Shown: piece after piece, positions 6,231 to 12,374 of the stretch | Layout: the number at the start of each line of letters is the position of its first letter | Numbering within the stretch: position 1 is the first letter of the stretch | DNA from: a virus | Direction: 5' to 3' (one strand) | DNA length: 39,124 bases | IMG/VR virus record: IMGVR_UViG_3300042691_006067 | Coordinates: 1-39,124 of that record | Program-made: the position numbers and the translations under genes | Notes under the pieces: generated by a model | What the model was told of the DNA's origin: nothing | Seen by the model: the letters and a program-made list of their open reading frames with translations, nothing else | Databases searched by the model: none

Positions 6231-7003
6231 TTGTTGTACTTCCCGTCAATAATTTTTTGGAAATTGGTGGCGTTGACAATCCACTCAAGGTCAGGACGCC
6301 ATACGCGCCCGTTTGTCTCAAAGCCTTCCGCCAGCTTGGTGTCCTGTGCAATGTAGCCAAAGAACCCATCCCACCACTCAAGACCCTCTTGCGTGTTCGT
6401 GTACCCCTTCGGGCTGTATGCGGACGGCTTGGCCGCTTGCGCCCAACGCTGGCGCATGTTTGCTCTGCGGGAACCCTCCCACAGCCTTGGCTGACTGAGG
6501 TGCGGCAAGTGTTTTTTCCACAAAGCCAAAATTTCCTGATACGGGCAAGGCGGGAACGCAGTTCCTGACAAAGAGGCTTTAGCCTCTTTAACTTGGTTCT
6601 CGGTTCTCGGTTCTCGGTTCTCGGTTCCTATTGGCCCCTGATATGGGGTGGCATTAGGGGGGCTATTGGGGGGGCTATCCTCATTGGACTTTCCCCACCT
6701 TTTTTCGGCTCCCCTTTTCCCGGCTTCGGTAAACCAGCGGAACTTTTCAATCTCAGCATCGCACCGGGTTTTGTGCCAGCAGTCATCGTCCGACAGAGTG
6801 AAGAACTCTTGCAAGACTGAGGCGACAACCTCAATGTGCATGGGCATCCTGACTCGCCGGGCAACCCCGGTTGGGTCGTTGGGAATAGGGCATTCATTGG
6901 TGTAGTACAGGTCAAGCAGTCGCCTGTACGCAATGTCTTCCTCAATGGTCAAGTGGGCCGTGTCAGCAACGTAGTCACTGACATGGAAAGGGTAGTGGAA
7001 CAA
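6227..7003 (-). CDS. DUF1376 replication-associated protein
   Basis: 258 residues. The N-terminal DUF1376 domain (about 1-105) begins FHYPFHVSDYVADTAHLT and includes the AYRRLLDLYYTNE block. A low-complexity linker (about 106-150) rich in Pro, Asn, Glu and Thr joins a C-terminal domain with EILALWKKHLPHL and a WWDGFFGYI block. DUF1376 proteins occupy the place of lambda O-like replication initiators in many phages; direct proof is limited. The start codon is TTG at 7003 with GAGGTG 6 bases upstream. The linker DNA carries the palindrome, iterons and G-rich tract listed separately, as lambda ori lies inside O. First large gene after the Cro-like repressor. Confidence 0.82.
   Translation of the reverse strand: MFHYPFHVSDYVADTAHLTIEEDIAYRRLLDLYYTNECPIPNDPTGVARRVRMPMHIEVVASVLQEFFTLSDDDCWHKTRCDAEIEKFRWFTEAGKRGAEKRWGKSNEDSPPNSPPNATPYQGPIGTENREPRTENQVKEAKASLSGTAFPPCPYQEILALWKKHLPHLSQPRLWEGSRRANMRQRWAQAAKPSAYSPKGYTNTQEGLEWWDGFFGYIAQDTKLAEGFETNGRVWRPDLEWIVNATNFQKIIDGKYNK
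6570..6589. repeat. 20-bp inverted repeat next to iterons
   Basis: Arms AAAGAGGCT (6570-6578) and AGCCTCTTT (6581-6589) pair perfectly around TT. It lies within the DUF1376 coding linker, five bases before the heptamer repeats. On the minus strand the arm ends in TTT, so weak terminator activity is an alternative; a replication-origin element is my preferred reading because of its neighbours. Confidence 0.6.
6595..6628. repeat. Heptamer tandem repeat GGTTCTC x4 plus partial
   Basis: Four exact copies of GGTTCTC (6595-6601, 6602-6608, 6609-6615, 6616-6622) are followed by GGTTCC (6623-6628). Because seven is not a multiple of three, the protein shows a seven-residue period (ENREPRT). The repeat is in the linker of the replication gene and could act as iterons for initiator binding; slippage-prone low-complexity sequence is the alternative. 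Confidence 0.7.
6645..6674 (+). other. G-rich tract, possible G-quadruplex
   Basis: Plus-strand G runs of 4 (6645-6648), 6 (6657-6662) and 7 (6668-6674) are separated by 8 and 5 bases. The longest run can be split to give four G3 tracts. It lies in the DUF1376 linker 17 bp from the heptamer array. Fold formation is inferred from composition only. Confidence 0.45.
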
Positions 7004-7119
7004 ATTTCACCTCATCATGGTGTGCGGCATCACAAAGAACCAGCACGGCAGGACGGTGATGAAACGTCTTTTCAGGGGCTACCCTAGCCGGTGGCCTCTG
7101 TATTTTAAGCTGGCTTATG

Positions 7120-7278
7120 TCAGTTGGCAAACCACTCAGGTCGAATTACTCTGAGTTGCCATTCCCGGGCTTGAGGGATGGACTCGCCCCACATGCTGAT
7201 TGCGGCCTGACTGATGCCAAGCAGTGCGGCAAGGGCACTGACGGAACCGGCCTTGGTGATTGCGTCTTGTTTTTTCAT
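7120..7278 (-). CDS. Cro-like helix-turn-helix repressor
   Basis: 52 residues, starting MKKQDAITKAGSVSALAALL. The helix-turn-helix is SALAALLGISQAAISMWGE, followed by IPQAREWQLRVIRPEWF, the usual ending of small Cro/YdaS-type proteins that start with a Lys-rich strand. It sits at the divergence point of the two transcription units, as Cro does in lambdoid phages, so it probably binds operators in 7279-7583 to control one or both directions. ATG 7278 has only a weak GGG upstream. The product is the usual short size for this group. No CI partner was found nearby. Confidence 0.85.
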   Translation of the reverse strand: MKKQDAITKAGSVSALAALLGISQAAISMWGESIPQAREWQLRVIRPEWFAN

Positions 7279-7583
7279 GACCCGGATTGTGCCGCAAGTT
7301 GGCTTAAAACTTCAAATTTGCCCCAACACGAAATTGCGGGATGGTGTTTTCTGGCTGCGATTGCGTTTATCCGCACCCGGTTGTTCAAGCCACCCCCTCA
7401 AATTGCACCTGCATGCGATTTGCTGTGTTCTTGCGTGCCGACAAAAAGTGACACCAAATGTCGTTGACAAACATAACCCTTCGTTTTGGTTGGGATTAAA
7501 AATAGTTCTTTTAAGCCCGCTTAATTTCCGTCAGAATTCTTTTCATTCCCCGAACGTCTTGGGGTCTTTTGAAGGAAACTGAA
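7279..7583. promoter_or_regulatory. Divergent early control region
   Basis: This 305-bp gap between the Cro-like gene (minus) and the first plus-strand gene holds no convincing ORF. Candidate operators are imperfect palindromes: AAATTGC-N8-GCGATTT at 7400-7421, GACA-N5-TGTC at 7450-7462 and the overlapping TGTC-GTT-GACA at 7459-7469. A perfect -35 hexamer TTGACA is at 7464-7469 on the plus strand, inside the last palindrome, but no good -10 lies 16-18 bases away (AT-rich TTAAAAAT starts 27 bases on). A ribosome binding site GAAGGA at 7571-7576 serves the gene at 7584. Divergent promoters must be here; exact sites are uncertain. Confidence 0.55.
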
Positions 7584-7778
7584 ATGAGCAAGCCCACAAT
7601 CTCCCGCCTGTCTTCCGGCCTGTATTACTTCACCGGCCACATTGCTGACCAACTGGTTCAGTACAGCATCCTCAACACCGCTGGCGTCTGGACACTCACC
7701 AAGACATACGGCCAAGGCCCTGAGTTCTACACAGGCTTCCCCACAAAGCGTGCCGCCATTGCCGCATTGACCGCATAA
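7584..7778 (+). CDS. Small early protein, unknown function
   Basis: 64 residues, MSKPTISRLSSGLYYFTGHI at the N terminus, with no family I recognise. The sequence looks like a compact beta-rich domain (YYFTGH, VWTLTKTYG, FYTGFPTKRAAIAAL). ATG 7584 is preceded by GAAGGA with a 7-base spacer; an in-frame start at 7569 is disfavoured because it would place the ribosome binding site inside the gene. First gene of the plus-strand block, so likely expressed first after infection; small early proteins often interfere with host functions, which is not shown here. Confidence 0.72.
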   Translation: MSKPTISRLSSGLYYFTGHIADQLVQYSILNTAGVWTLTKTYGQGPEFYTGFPTKRAAIAALTA

Positions 7779-7788
7779 GGGGAACACC

Positions 7789-7998
7789 ATGAAATACCGC
7801 AACGAACCCATCATTGTTCAAATCGTCAAACTCGACATGCCGCTTGTTGAAGTTGGCGGCAAACGATTCGACACACTGCGTGAGGATTTTTATGACAACG
7901 CAGTCAATTTGGTGAACAACAACCGCAAGCCCACCCCAATTTTTTCCCCCTATGACATCGCCCTGTCCGGTGGCGAACCATTTGCCAACTGGCTGTGA
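7789..7998 (+). CDS. Small early protein, unknown function
   Basis: 69 residues, MKYRNEPIIVQIVKLDMPLV at the start, then the GGKRFDTLREDFYDNAVNLV segment. No family recognised. It starts 10 bp after the preceding stop and has AGGGGAA before ATG 7789. The composition is soluble and mixed alpha/beta with no membrane segment. Part of a run of three small early genes upstream of the DUF932 gene. Confidence 0.72.
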   Translation: MKYRNEPIIVQIVKLDMPLVEVGGKRFDTLREDFYDNAVNLVNNNRKPTPIFSPYDIALSGGEPFANWL

Positions 7999-8009
7999 AA
8001 GGAAGCACC

Positions 8010-8174
8010 ATGAAATACGTCTTTGTTGTCATCGCCAAAAGCGGCTTCATTTTCGGTGTGTACGCCAACCGGGCTGACGCACAAACTGTTTTCCACTCGC
8101 TGGCGGACATTCACCCTGACCTGCGTCTGTCGCAAGAACCCTTGTTGCAAAAAGCCGCTCATTACATGCCCTGA
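8010..8174 (+). CDS. Small early protein, 54 residues
   Basis: MKYVFVVIAKSGFIFGVYAN at the N terminus, then a RADAQTVFHSLAD helix and an acidic-to-basic tail ending in HYMP. ATG 8010 has AAAGGA 6 bases upstream and follows the previous stop by 11 bases. The alternation KYVFVVIAKSGFIFGVYANRADAQ looks like a short beta-hairpin plus helix, similar in style to many phage early proteins. No function recognised. It is short, but the ribosome binding site and tight spacing make it credible. Confidence 0.65.
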   Translation: MKYVFVVIAKSGFIFGVYANRADAQTVFHSLADIHPDLRLSQEPLLQKAAHYMP

Positions 8175-8184
8175 TGACCCGGCT

Positions 8185-8207
8185 CACAGCCTCTTACGGG
8201 GGCTGTG
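8185..8207 (+). other. Intergenic stem-loop
   Basis: CACAGCC (8185-8191) and GGCTGTG (8201-8207) form a perfect 7-bp stem around a 9-base loop. No T-run follows, so it is not a standard intrinsic terminator. It lies between the stop at 8174 and the ribosome binding site of the DUF932 gene at 8267, and may stabilise or process the message. Confidence 0.5.
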
Positions 8208-8266
8208 GGACGCGCCAACCGGAACGTCACAACCCGCCCGCAAGGGACTTTTCAAAGGAAATTCAA

Positions 8267-9262
8267 ATGGCTCACTTAATCGAAACCAACACCAACACCG
8301 GCAAGTCTGAAATTGCTTTCATTGGCAACGTGCCTTGGCACGGTCTTGGTCAAGCACTGTCCCCCAACGCCCCCATTGAGGTCTGGAAAACTGAGGCCGG
8401 TTTGGACTGGCAAGCTGAGGTGGCCCGCGCCATGTTCATCCCTGAGTTGGGTGGCGTGGCTCACCCCGTCCCCGGCCGCAACGTGGTGTACCGCAGTGAC
8501 ACGCAAGCCCCCTTGGGCGTGGTGACTGACCGCTATCGCATCCACCAGCCCGGTGAAATCTTGGACTTCTTCAACACCTTGGTGCAGTCTGCCGGGTTCA
8601 GCCTTGAGGTTGCTGGCGCAATCAGTGGCGGCAAGCGCATCTGGGCACTTGCCAACGTCAACCGTGAGGCTTGCGTGTTGGGCGATGACGCTGTGCGCGG
8701 CTACCTGCTTCTGTCCACCAGCTTTGACGGCTCAACCGCAACCGTGGGCCAGTTCACCAGCGTCCGCGTTGTGTGCAACAACACCCTGTCAATGGCTGAC
8801 CGTGAATCAGCCCCATCCCGCGTGTCTATCACTCACGGTGCGCGTTTTGACGCAAGCCTGATGCGTGACAAGTTGGGTCTGGTCGTTGGCGGCTTTGACG
8901 GCATGATGGACAACTACCGCAAGCTGGCCCGCCAAGGCGTCAGCACCGCGTTTGTCAAAGAGTACCTGACCACCCTGTTCCCTCAGACCAAGCAACTAGT
9001 CAAGGTTCCCGGTGTTGAGGTCAAGCAAGAGGTTTGGGCTGATTCCCGGGCATACAAACAAGTGCTGGCCCTGTTTGACGGCAAGGGCATGGGCGCAGAC
9101 CTGCCCGGCACTCACGGAACCCGTTGGGGCTTGCTCAACGCCATCACGCAGTTTGTTGACCACGAACGCGGTCACAACACCGACACCCGGATGACCAACG
9201 CTTGGTTTGGTGATGGCAACCGCCTCAAGTCACAAGCCGAAACCCTGCTGCTGTCCGCCTGA
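8267..9262 (+). CDS. DUF932 phage/plasmid-like protein
   Basis: 331 residues of the DUF932 family. Typical blocks are PWHGLGQ near residue 23, YRSDTQAPLGVVTDRYRIHQ, GFSLEVAGAISGGKRIWALA, SFDGSTATVGQFTSVRVVCNNTLSMA and the C-terminal GTRWGLLNAITQFVDH. Family members are common on phages and plasmids beside recombination or replication genes, without a proven activity. ATG 8267 has AAAGGAAA upstream; an open extension to 8174 lacks a ribosome binding site. It is the largest gene of the early block and may cooperate with the ERF and YqaJ proteins further downstream. Confidence 0.9.
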   Translation: MAHLIETNTNTGKSEIAFIGNVPWHGLGQALSPNAPIEVWKTEAGLDWQAEVARAMFIPELGGVAHPVPGRNVVYRSDTQAPLGVVTDRYRIHQPGEILDFFNTLVQSAGFSLEVAGAISGGKRIWALANVNREACVLGDDAVRGYLLLSTSFDGSTATVGQFTSVRVVCNNTLSMADRESAPSRVSITHGARFDASLMRDKLGLVVGGFDGMMDNYRKLARQGVSTAFVKEYLTTLFPQTKQLVKVPGVEVKQEVWADSRAYKQVLALFDGKGMGADLPGTHGTRWGLLNAITQFVDHERGHNTDTRMTNAWFGDGNRLKSQAETLLLSA

Positions 9263-9271
9263 ACTTAACCC

Positions 9272-9287
9272 GCCCCCTCCGGGGGGC
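9272..9287 (+). other. GC-rich stem-loop before a small membrane gene
   Basis: GCCCCC (9272-9277) pairs with GGGGGC (9282-9287) around the tetraloop TCCG. The ribosome binding site AAAGGA of the gene at 9301 follows within a few bases. No T-run is present, so an mRNA stability or processing element is more likely than a terminator. Confidence 0.55.
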
Positions 9288-9300
9288 TGAAAGGAACCCA

Positions 9301-9480
9301 ATGAACATCCTCAAACGCTTTGCTGTCTGGCTCATTCAAGGTCTGTTGAGTGCCGCCCTGCTCATCCTTTTCGTTGTCTTGGTTGCTGAGTGGGCCGCTG
9401 GCTGTGGCGAATCCTATGTTGACGCCAAAGGCAAGACCCACGTTGGTGAATGCATCTTCCTTGACCGGGGGAACAAATGA
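9301..9480 (+). CDS. Small single-pass membrane protein
   Basis: 59 residues: MNILKRFAVWLIQGLLSAAL then a hydrophobic run to about residue 31, giving one transmembrane helix, followed by a 28-residue tail with two cysteines (C35 and C51). The positive N terminus suggests the N terminus is inside. ATG 9301 follows AAAGGAACCCA, and its stop overlaps the next start (ATGA). Function unknown; superinfection or membrane-directed early proteins have this form, but no specific family is evident. Confidence 0.7.
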   Translation: MNILKRFAVWLIQGLLSAALLILFVVLVAEWAAGCGESYVDAKGKTHVGECIFLDRGNK

Positions 9481-9734
9481 CTGAGTTCAGCACACACGTC
9501 TGCGGCATCCCTTGCATTGTCCGGGTGCTGGAGTGGGAAGCCTTTGTGCCTATGTCCACACGCGGCCATCCCGACAACTGGATGCCAGAGGAAGGGGGCT
9601 ATGGCTCTTGGGAAATTCTGGACACCCGGGGACGCCCCGCCCCTTGGCTTGAACGCAAGATGAAGCAATCTGACATAGACGCCCTGTCATCTGAGGTCTA
9701 TGACCAGATGGAAAACAACCGTGACGATTTTTAA
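9477..9734 (+). CDS. Early protein of unknown function
   Basis: 85 residues, MTEFSTHVCGIPCIVRVLEW at the N terminus, followed by a Gly/Pro/Trp-rich central part (GHPDNWMPEEGGYGSWEILD). It looks like a small globular phage protein with no family that I can name. ATGA overlap with the membrane-protein gene couples its translation. Its last codons share a 17-bp direct repeat with the start of the ERF gene. Confidence 0.75.
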   Translation: MTEFSTHVCGIPCIVRVLEWEAFVPMSTRGHPDNWMPEEGGYGSWEILDTRGRPAPWLERKMKQSDIDALSSEVYDQMENNRDDF

Positions 9735-9773
9735 CCCTGAAGGAAAAACCATGACTGAAAACAACCGTGACGA
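9711..9773 (+). repeat. 17-bp direct repeat flanking the ERF start
   Basis: An identical 17-mer beginning GAAAACAACCGTGACG occurs at 9711-9727 and 9757-9773, 46 bp apart. The first copy encodes the end of the upstream protein (ENNRDD) and the second the start of ERF (ENNRDE) in the matching frame. A local duplication that reused one coding end as the next start is the simplest explanation. Confidence 0.8.
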
Positions 9774-10347
9774 ACAACCAGCAGACCCCATGCTGTTTGC
9801 CGCCTTCCTCCGCGCCCAACGCAAGTTTGGCAAAGCCCTCAAGACCAGCGACAACCCGCACTTCAAAAGCCGGTACGCAGACCTTGCTGAGTGCGTTGAG
9901 GCCGTGATTGACGCCCTGCACAGTGAGGGCTTTGCCTTCACGCAGTTCACAGAACGCGATGACAAGGGCGCATTTGTCCGCACCGTGCTGCTTCACGAAT
10001 CAGGCGAACTGCTGACCCTTGGTGAGTTTTGGGTTCCGTCCCCCAAGCATGACCCGCAAGGCTTTGGCAGTGCGCTGACGTATGCCCGCAGGTACAGCCT
10101 GATGAGCGCAATGGGCATGGCCCCGCAAGACGATGACGGAAGCATTGCCAGCAAGCCCAAGGCATACGCAGTGGACGAAACCGTGATGGCGGATTTGCTG
10201 TCTAGCATTGGCGCGTCCAGTGATGAGAAAAGTCTGCTCAAGGCTTACACGGACGCCTTCAAAGCAACCAAGGGTGACGCTAACGCGCAGAAACGCATCA
10301 TTGCCGCCAAAGACGCTAAGAAAACTGAGTTGGGGGTGTCCAAATGA
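9751..10347 (+). CDS. erf: ERF-family single-strand annealing protein
   Basis: 198 residues. The ERF signature is clear: NPHFKSRYADL (35-45), then HDPQGFGSALTYARRYSL (100-117) and MGMAPQDDDG. ERF proteins, known from P22, anneal complementary single strands and form rings, and work with an exonuclease in phage recombination, repair and concatemer formation. The YqaJ-type exonuclease at 10639 is the natural partner. ATG 9751 has GAAGGAAAA upstream; the earlier in-frame start at 9700 lies in the preceding gene. The C-terminal third is Ala/Lys-rich, less conserved and probably for partner contacts. Confidence 0.9.
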   Translation: MTENNRDEQPADPMLFAAFLRAQRKFGKALKTSDNPHFKSRYADLAECVEAVIDALHSEGFAFTQFTERDDKGAFVRTVLLHESGELLTLGEFWVPSPKHDPQGFGSALTYARRYSLMSAMGMAPQDDDGSIASKPKAYAVDETVMADLLSSIGASSDEKSLLKAYTDAFKATKGDANAQKRIIAAKDAKKTELGVSK

Positions 10348-10655
10348 TTAAAACCATCAATGCTTTTGTCGTTGCAACCCAAGACCCTTGGGATAAAAAG
10401 CCTGTGTTCATGCCTCTTGGGTTTGACCCTCAGAAAATGGGAATGGACCACTATGTTGTTGTGGCTCAGACGTCATTTGAGGTTCACATTGCGGATGACT
10501 TTGACATGCGCCCGCATCAGGTCGCCGCTTTGGAAAAGAAAAAACGCGATGCTCAAGCCGCGTTTGCGGCCAAAGTCAAAGAAATTGATGACCAAATCAA
10601 CAGCCTGTTGGCTATCGGAACAGCAAAGGTGGTGGACGATGGAACAGCGAACTGA
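10344..10655 (+). CDS. Phage protein between ERF and exonuclease
   Basis: 103 residues. The N-terminal half is beta-rich (INAFVVATQDPWDKKPVFMP); the C-terminal half (about 62-92) is a charged coiled coil with many Lys/Asp/Glu (ALEKKKRDAQAAFAAKVKEI). ATGA overlap with ERF and a 17-bp overlap with the exonuclease gene place it inside the recombination operon. No function recognised; an accessory or dimerising factor for the recombination proteins is a plausible guess. Confidence 0.76.
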   Translation: MIKTINAFVVATQDPWDKKPVFMPLGFDPQKMGMDHYVVVAQTSFEVHIADDFDMRPHQVAALEKKKRDAQAAFAAKVKEIDDQINSLLAIGTAKVVDDGTAN

Positions 10656-11259
10656 CGAATGGTTCAACGCCCGCTTGGGCAAGGTCACTGCGTCCCGCGT
10701 TACGGACGTGGTGGCCCGCACCAAGACAGGGTATGCCGCAAGCCGCGCAGACTACATGGCCCAACTCATTGTTGAGCGCATGACGCAACAGGCCGCAAAG
10801 TCATTCAGCAACGCCGCAATGCAGTGGGGCACTGACACTGAGCCACTGGCCCGCGCCGCGTATGAGGCTGAACGTCAGGTAATGGTCGATGAGGAAGGGT
10901 TTGTTGACCATCCCGAAATCGCCAACGCTGGCGCATCGCCCGATGGCCTTGTAGGGTCGGATGGGCTGGTTGAAATTAAGTGCCCGAACACGTCAACGCA
11001 CATCGAAACGCTGCTGACCCGGGCTGTTCCCAAAAAGTACCTTGACCAGATGATGTGGCAGATGATTTGCACAGGCCGTCAGTGGTGTGACTTCGCCAGT
11101 TATGACCCCCGGATGCCTGACCATCTTCAACTGTTCATCAAGCGCATCCCGTTTGACGCGGAATACGCCAACACGCTCAACACGGAAGTGTCCAAGTTCC
11201 TTGAGGAAGTGGACGCCACCATTGAAAAACTCAACAACCTGAAAGGCAACCATGAGTAA
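10639..11259 (+). CDS. YqaJ-family phage recombination exonuclease
   Basis: 206 residues. Starts MEQRTDEWFNARLGKVTASR, the YqaJ N-terminal block. The PD-(D/E)xK nuclease site is GTDTEPLARAAYE (E68), ASPDGLV (D102) and LVEIKCP (E112, K114), then YLDQMMWQM. It is a lambda Exo-like 5'-3' exonuclease that makes single-stranded tails for annealing by ERF. ATG 10639 was chosen because homology starts exactly there; the frame is open further upstream but inside the previous gene. Length matches the family. Confidence 0.92.
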   Translation: MEQRTDEWFNARLGKVTASRVTDVVARTKTGYAASRADYMAQLIVERMTQQAAKSFSNAAMQWGTDTEPLARAAYEAERQVMVDEEGFVDHPEIANAGASPDGLVGSDGLVEIKCPNTSTHIETLLTRAVPKKYLDQMMWQMICTGRQWCDFASYDPRMPDHLQLFIKRIPFDAEYANTLNTEVSKFLEEVDATIEKLNNLKGNHE

Positions 11260-11503
11260 AACACTGCGAATTGTCAAAGCCGCCACCGGTTCCTACACGG
11301 ACAAGGACGGCAAAACCAAATACCGATACCGCACCATTGGTAGCGTCATTCAAACGCGCACCGGGGAAATGCTTGTCATTGACCTGATGCCTTTGAACTG
11401 GGACGGCAAAGCATTCCTGAATGAACCTGAACAGGAAGGCGGCAACCGCTCACAAGCCCCCGGCAACGGGTTTAACGACATGGATGATGACATTCCATAC
11501 TGA
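11252..11503 (+). CDS. SSB-like small protein with acidic tail
   Basis: 83 residues. A beta-rich core (KYRYRTIGSVIQTRTGEMLVI) is followed by a Gly/Asn/Gln-rich linker and the tail NDMDDDIPY, very like the acidic C-terminal tip of bacterial single-stranded DNA-binding proteins, which binds partner enzymes. It overlaps the exonuclease stop by 8 bases. A single-strand DNA-binding function fits both the tail and the recombination operon, but the core is short and no OB-fold signature is certain. Confidence 0.65.
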   Translation: MSKTLRIVKAATGSYTDKDGKTKYRYRTIGSVIQTRTGEMLVIDLMPLNWDGKAFLNEPEQEGGNRSQAPGNGFNDMDDDIPY

Positions 11504-11514
11504 AAGGAACTGAC

Positions 11515-11664
11515 ATGAAAAAAGCACTGATTGGCGTGTACCTTGCAACCCTCGCAACCCTGACTTGGGCAAGCTGCACCACCCACACCTACATGCTCAA
11601 CGGTCGCACCGTGACCTGCACAACCTGCTGTTATGGCAGCAACTGCACTACCAACTGCTTCTGA
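11515..11664 (+). CDS. Small cysteine-rich exported protein
   Basis: 49 residues, MKKALIGVYLATLATLTWAS as a signal-peptide-like N terminus (Lys2-3, hydrophobic 5-18), then a tail with six cysteines arranged C-x13-C-x2-CC-x4-C-x3-C. The first Cys follows W-A-S, giving a weak lipobox, so lipoprotein processing is possible. ATG 11515 has AAAGGAACTGAC upstream. Disulfides could form in the periplasm. No family recognised; a toxin-like or envelope-directed early protein is possible. Confidence 0.62.
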   Translation: MKKALIGVYLATLATLTWASCTTHTYMLNGRTVTCTTCCYGSNCTTNCF

Positions 11665-11670
11665 CAAACC

Positions 11671-11686
11671 GGGGGCTTCGGCCCCC
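11671..11686 (+). other. Stem-loop with UUCG tetraloop
   Basis: GGGGGC (11671-11676), TTCG (11677-11680) and GCCCCC (11681-11686) make an extra-stable UUCG hairpin seven bases after the stop at 11664. No T-tract follows. The ribosome binding site AAGGA of the next gene follows about 6 bases after the stem. Confidence 0.65.
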
Positions 11687-11702
11687 ACATCAAGGACAAG
11701 AC

Positions 11703-12374
11703 ATGACACCACTTATCAAAGAAATGATTAAGCTGACGTCTGTTTCTGGGCTTGACCCAACACAGATGCAATGGTTTGACGTGACAGGCGCAGTCAAAAA
11801 ACACACGGGCATCAATGCGAAACATTATTTATTGCATCCGGCCCCATACAAAAACATGATGCTTTGTGTCAGAACTAACCAAGCTGACTTTATGCTGTCT
11901 GTGCTTTCTGAAACTCACGCAACAATCGTCACCGGATGGGCGATGTACTCTGACGGCTACCAAGCACTTGGTTCGTTTTTGTTTTCAGAACATGAAGGTG
12001 AGGCAAAAGCTGGCCCTGTTGGTGAACCAATAGACCCTCAACATCAGCATTCAATGGTGTCTATTGTTGCCATGTTTTACGCGTCATTGGATATGCCGGT
12101 TGAATCATATTCGCCAGTGCCCCGAAAAGGCAATGCAAGCCGAATCAAACGCGGTCTGAAGCCTGTGTATGACTGGCACACCGTTTTGATTGAGCCACCA
12201 AAACAAAAAAATGAACCGCAAGGCGGAACGCACGCCAGCCCAAGGCGGCATCAGGTTCGCGGTTACTGGCGCACATACAAATCCGGGAAACGCGGATGGG
12301 TGAAAGAATGCTGGAAAGGTGACGCCAGCATAGGCAATGTTTTCAAAGACTATGAAGTAAAGGACAAAATATGA
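11703..12374 (+). CDS. Conserved phage protein of unknown function
   Basis: 223 residues from ATG 11703 (AAGGA upstream); a longer in-frame extension to 11565 overlaps the Cys-rich gene and hairpin and is disfavoured. The N-terminal 150 residues form a mixed alpha/beta domain (QMQWFDVTGAVKKHTGINAK) with His-rich stretches. A basic C-terminal block, RRHQVRGYWRTYKSGKRGWV then KECWKGDASIG, recurs in other phage proteins as a short beta-rich tail. Function unknown; the basic end suggests nucleic-acid binding. AT content is a little higher than in its neighbours, hinting at separate acquisition. Confidence 0.78.
   Translation: MTPLIKEMIKLTSVSGLDPTQMQWFDVTGAVKKHTGINAKHYLLHPAPYKNMMLCVRTNQADFMLSVLSETHATIVTGWAMYSDGYQALGSFLFSEHEGEAKAGPVGEPIDPQHQHSMVSIVAMFYASLDMPVESYSPVPRKGNASRIKRGLKPVYDWHTVLIEPPKQKNEPQGGTHASPRRHQVRGYWRTYKSGKRGWVKECWKGDASIGNVFKDYEVKDKI

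Noticed and set aside
6595-6628. CRISPR-like or VNTR array
   Set aside because: Contiguous heptamers without spacers; an iteron or slippage repeat, not a CRISPR array.
7464-7503. Complete sigma70 promoter using TTGACA at 7464
   Set aside because: No acceptable -10 at 16-18 bp; the AT-rich block starts 27 bp away. Kept only as part of the control region.
7117-7582. Plus-strand frames across the Cro-like gene and control region
   Set aside because: No domain or ribosome binding site; they run over the well-supported minus-strand repressor and its operators.
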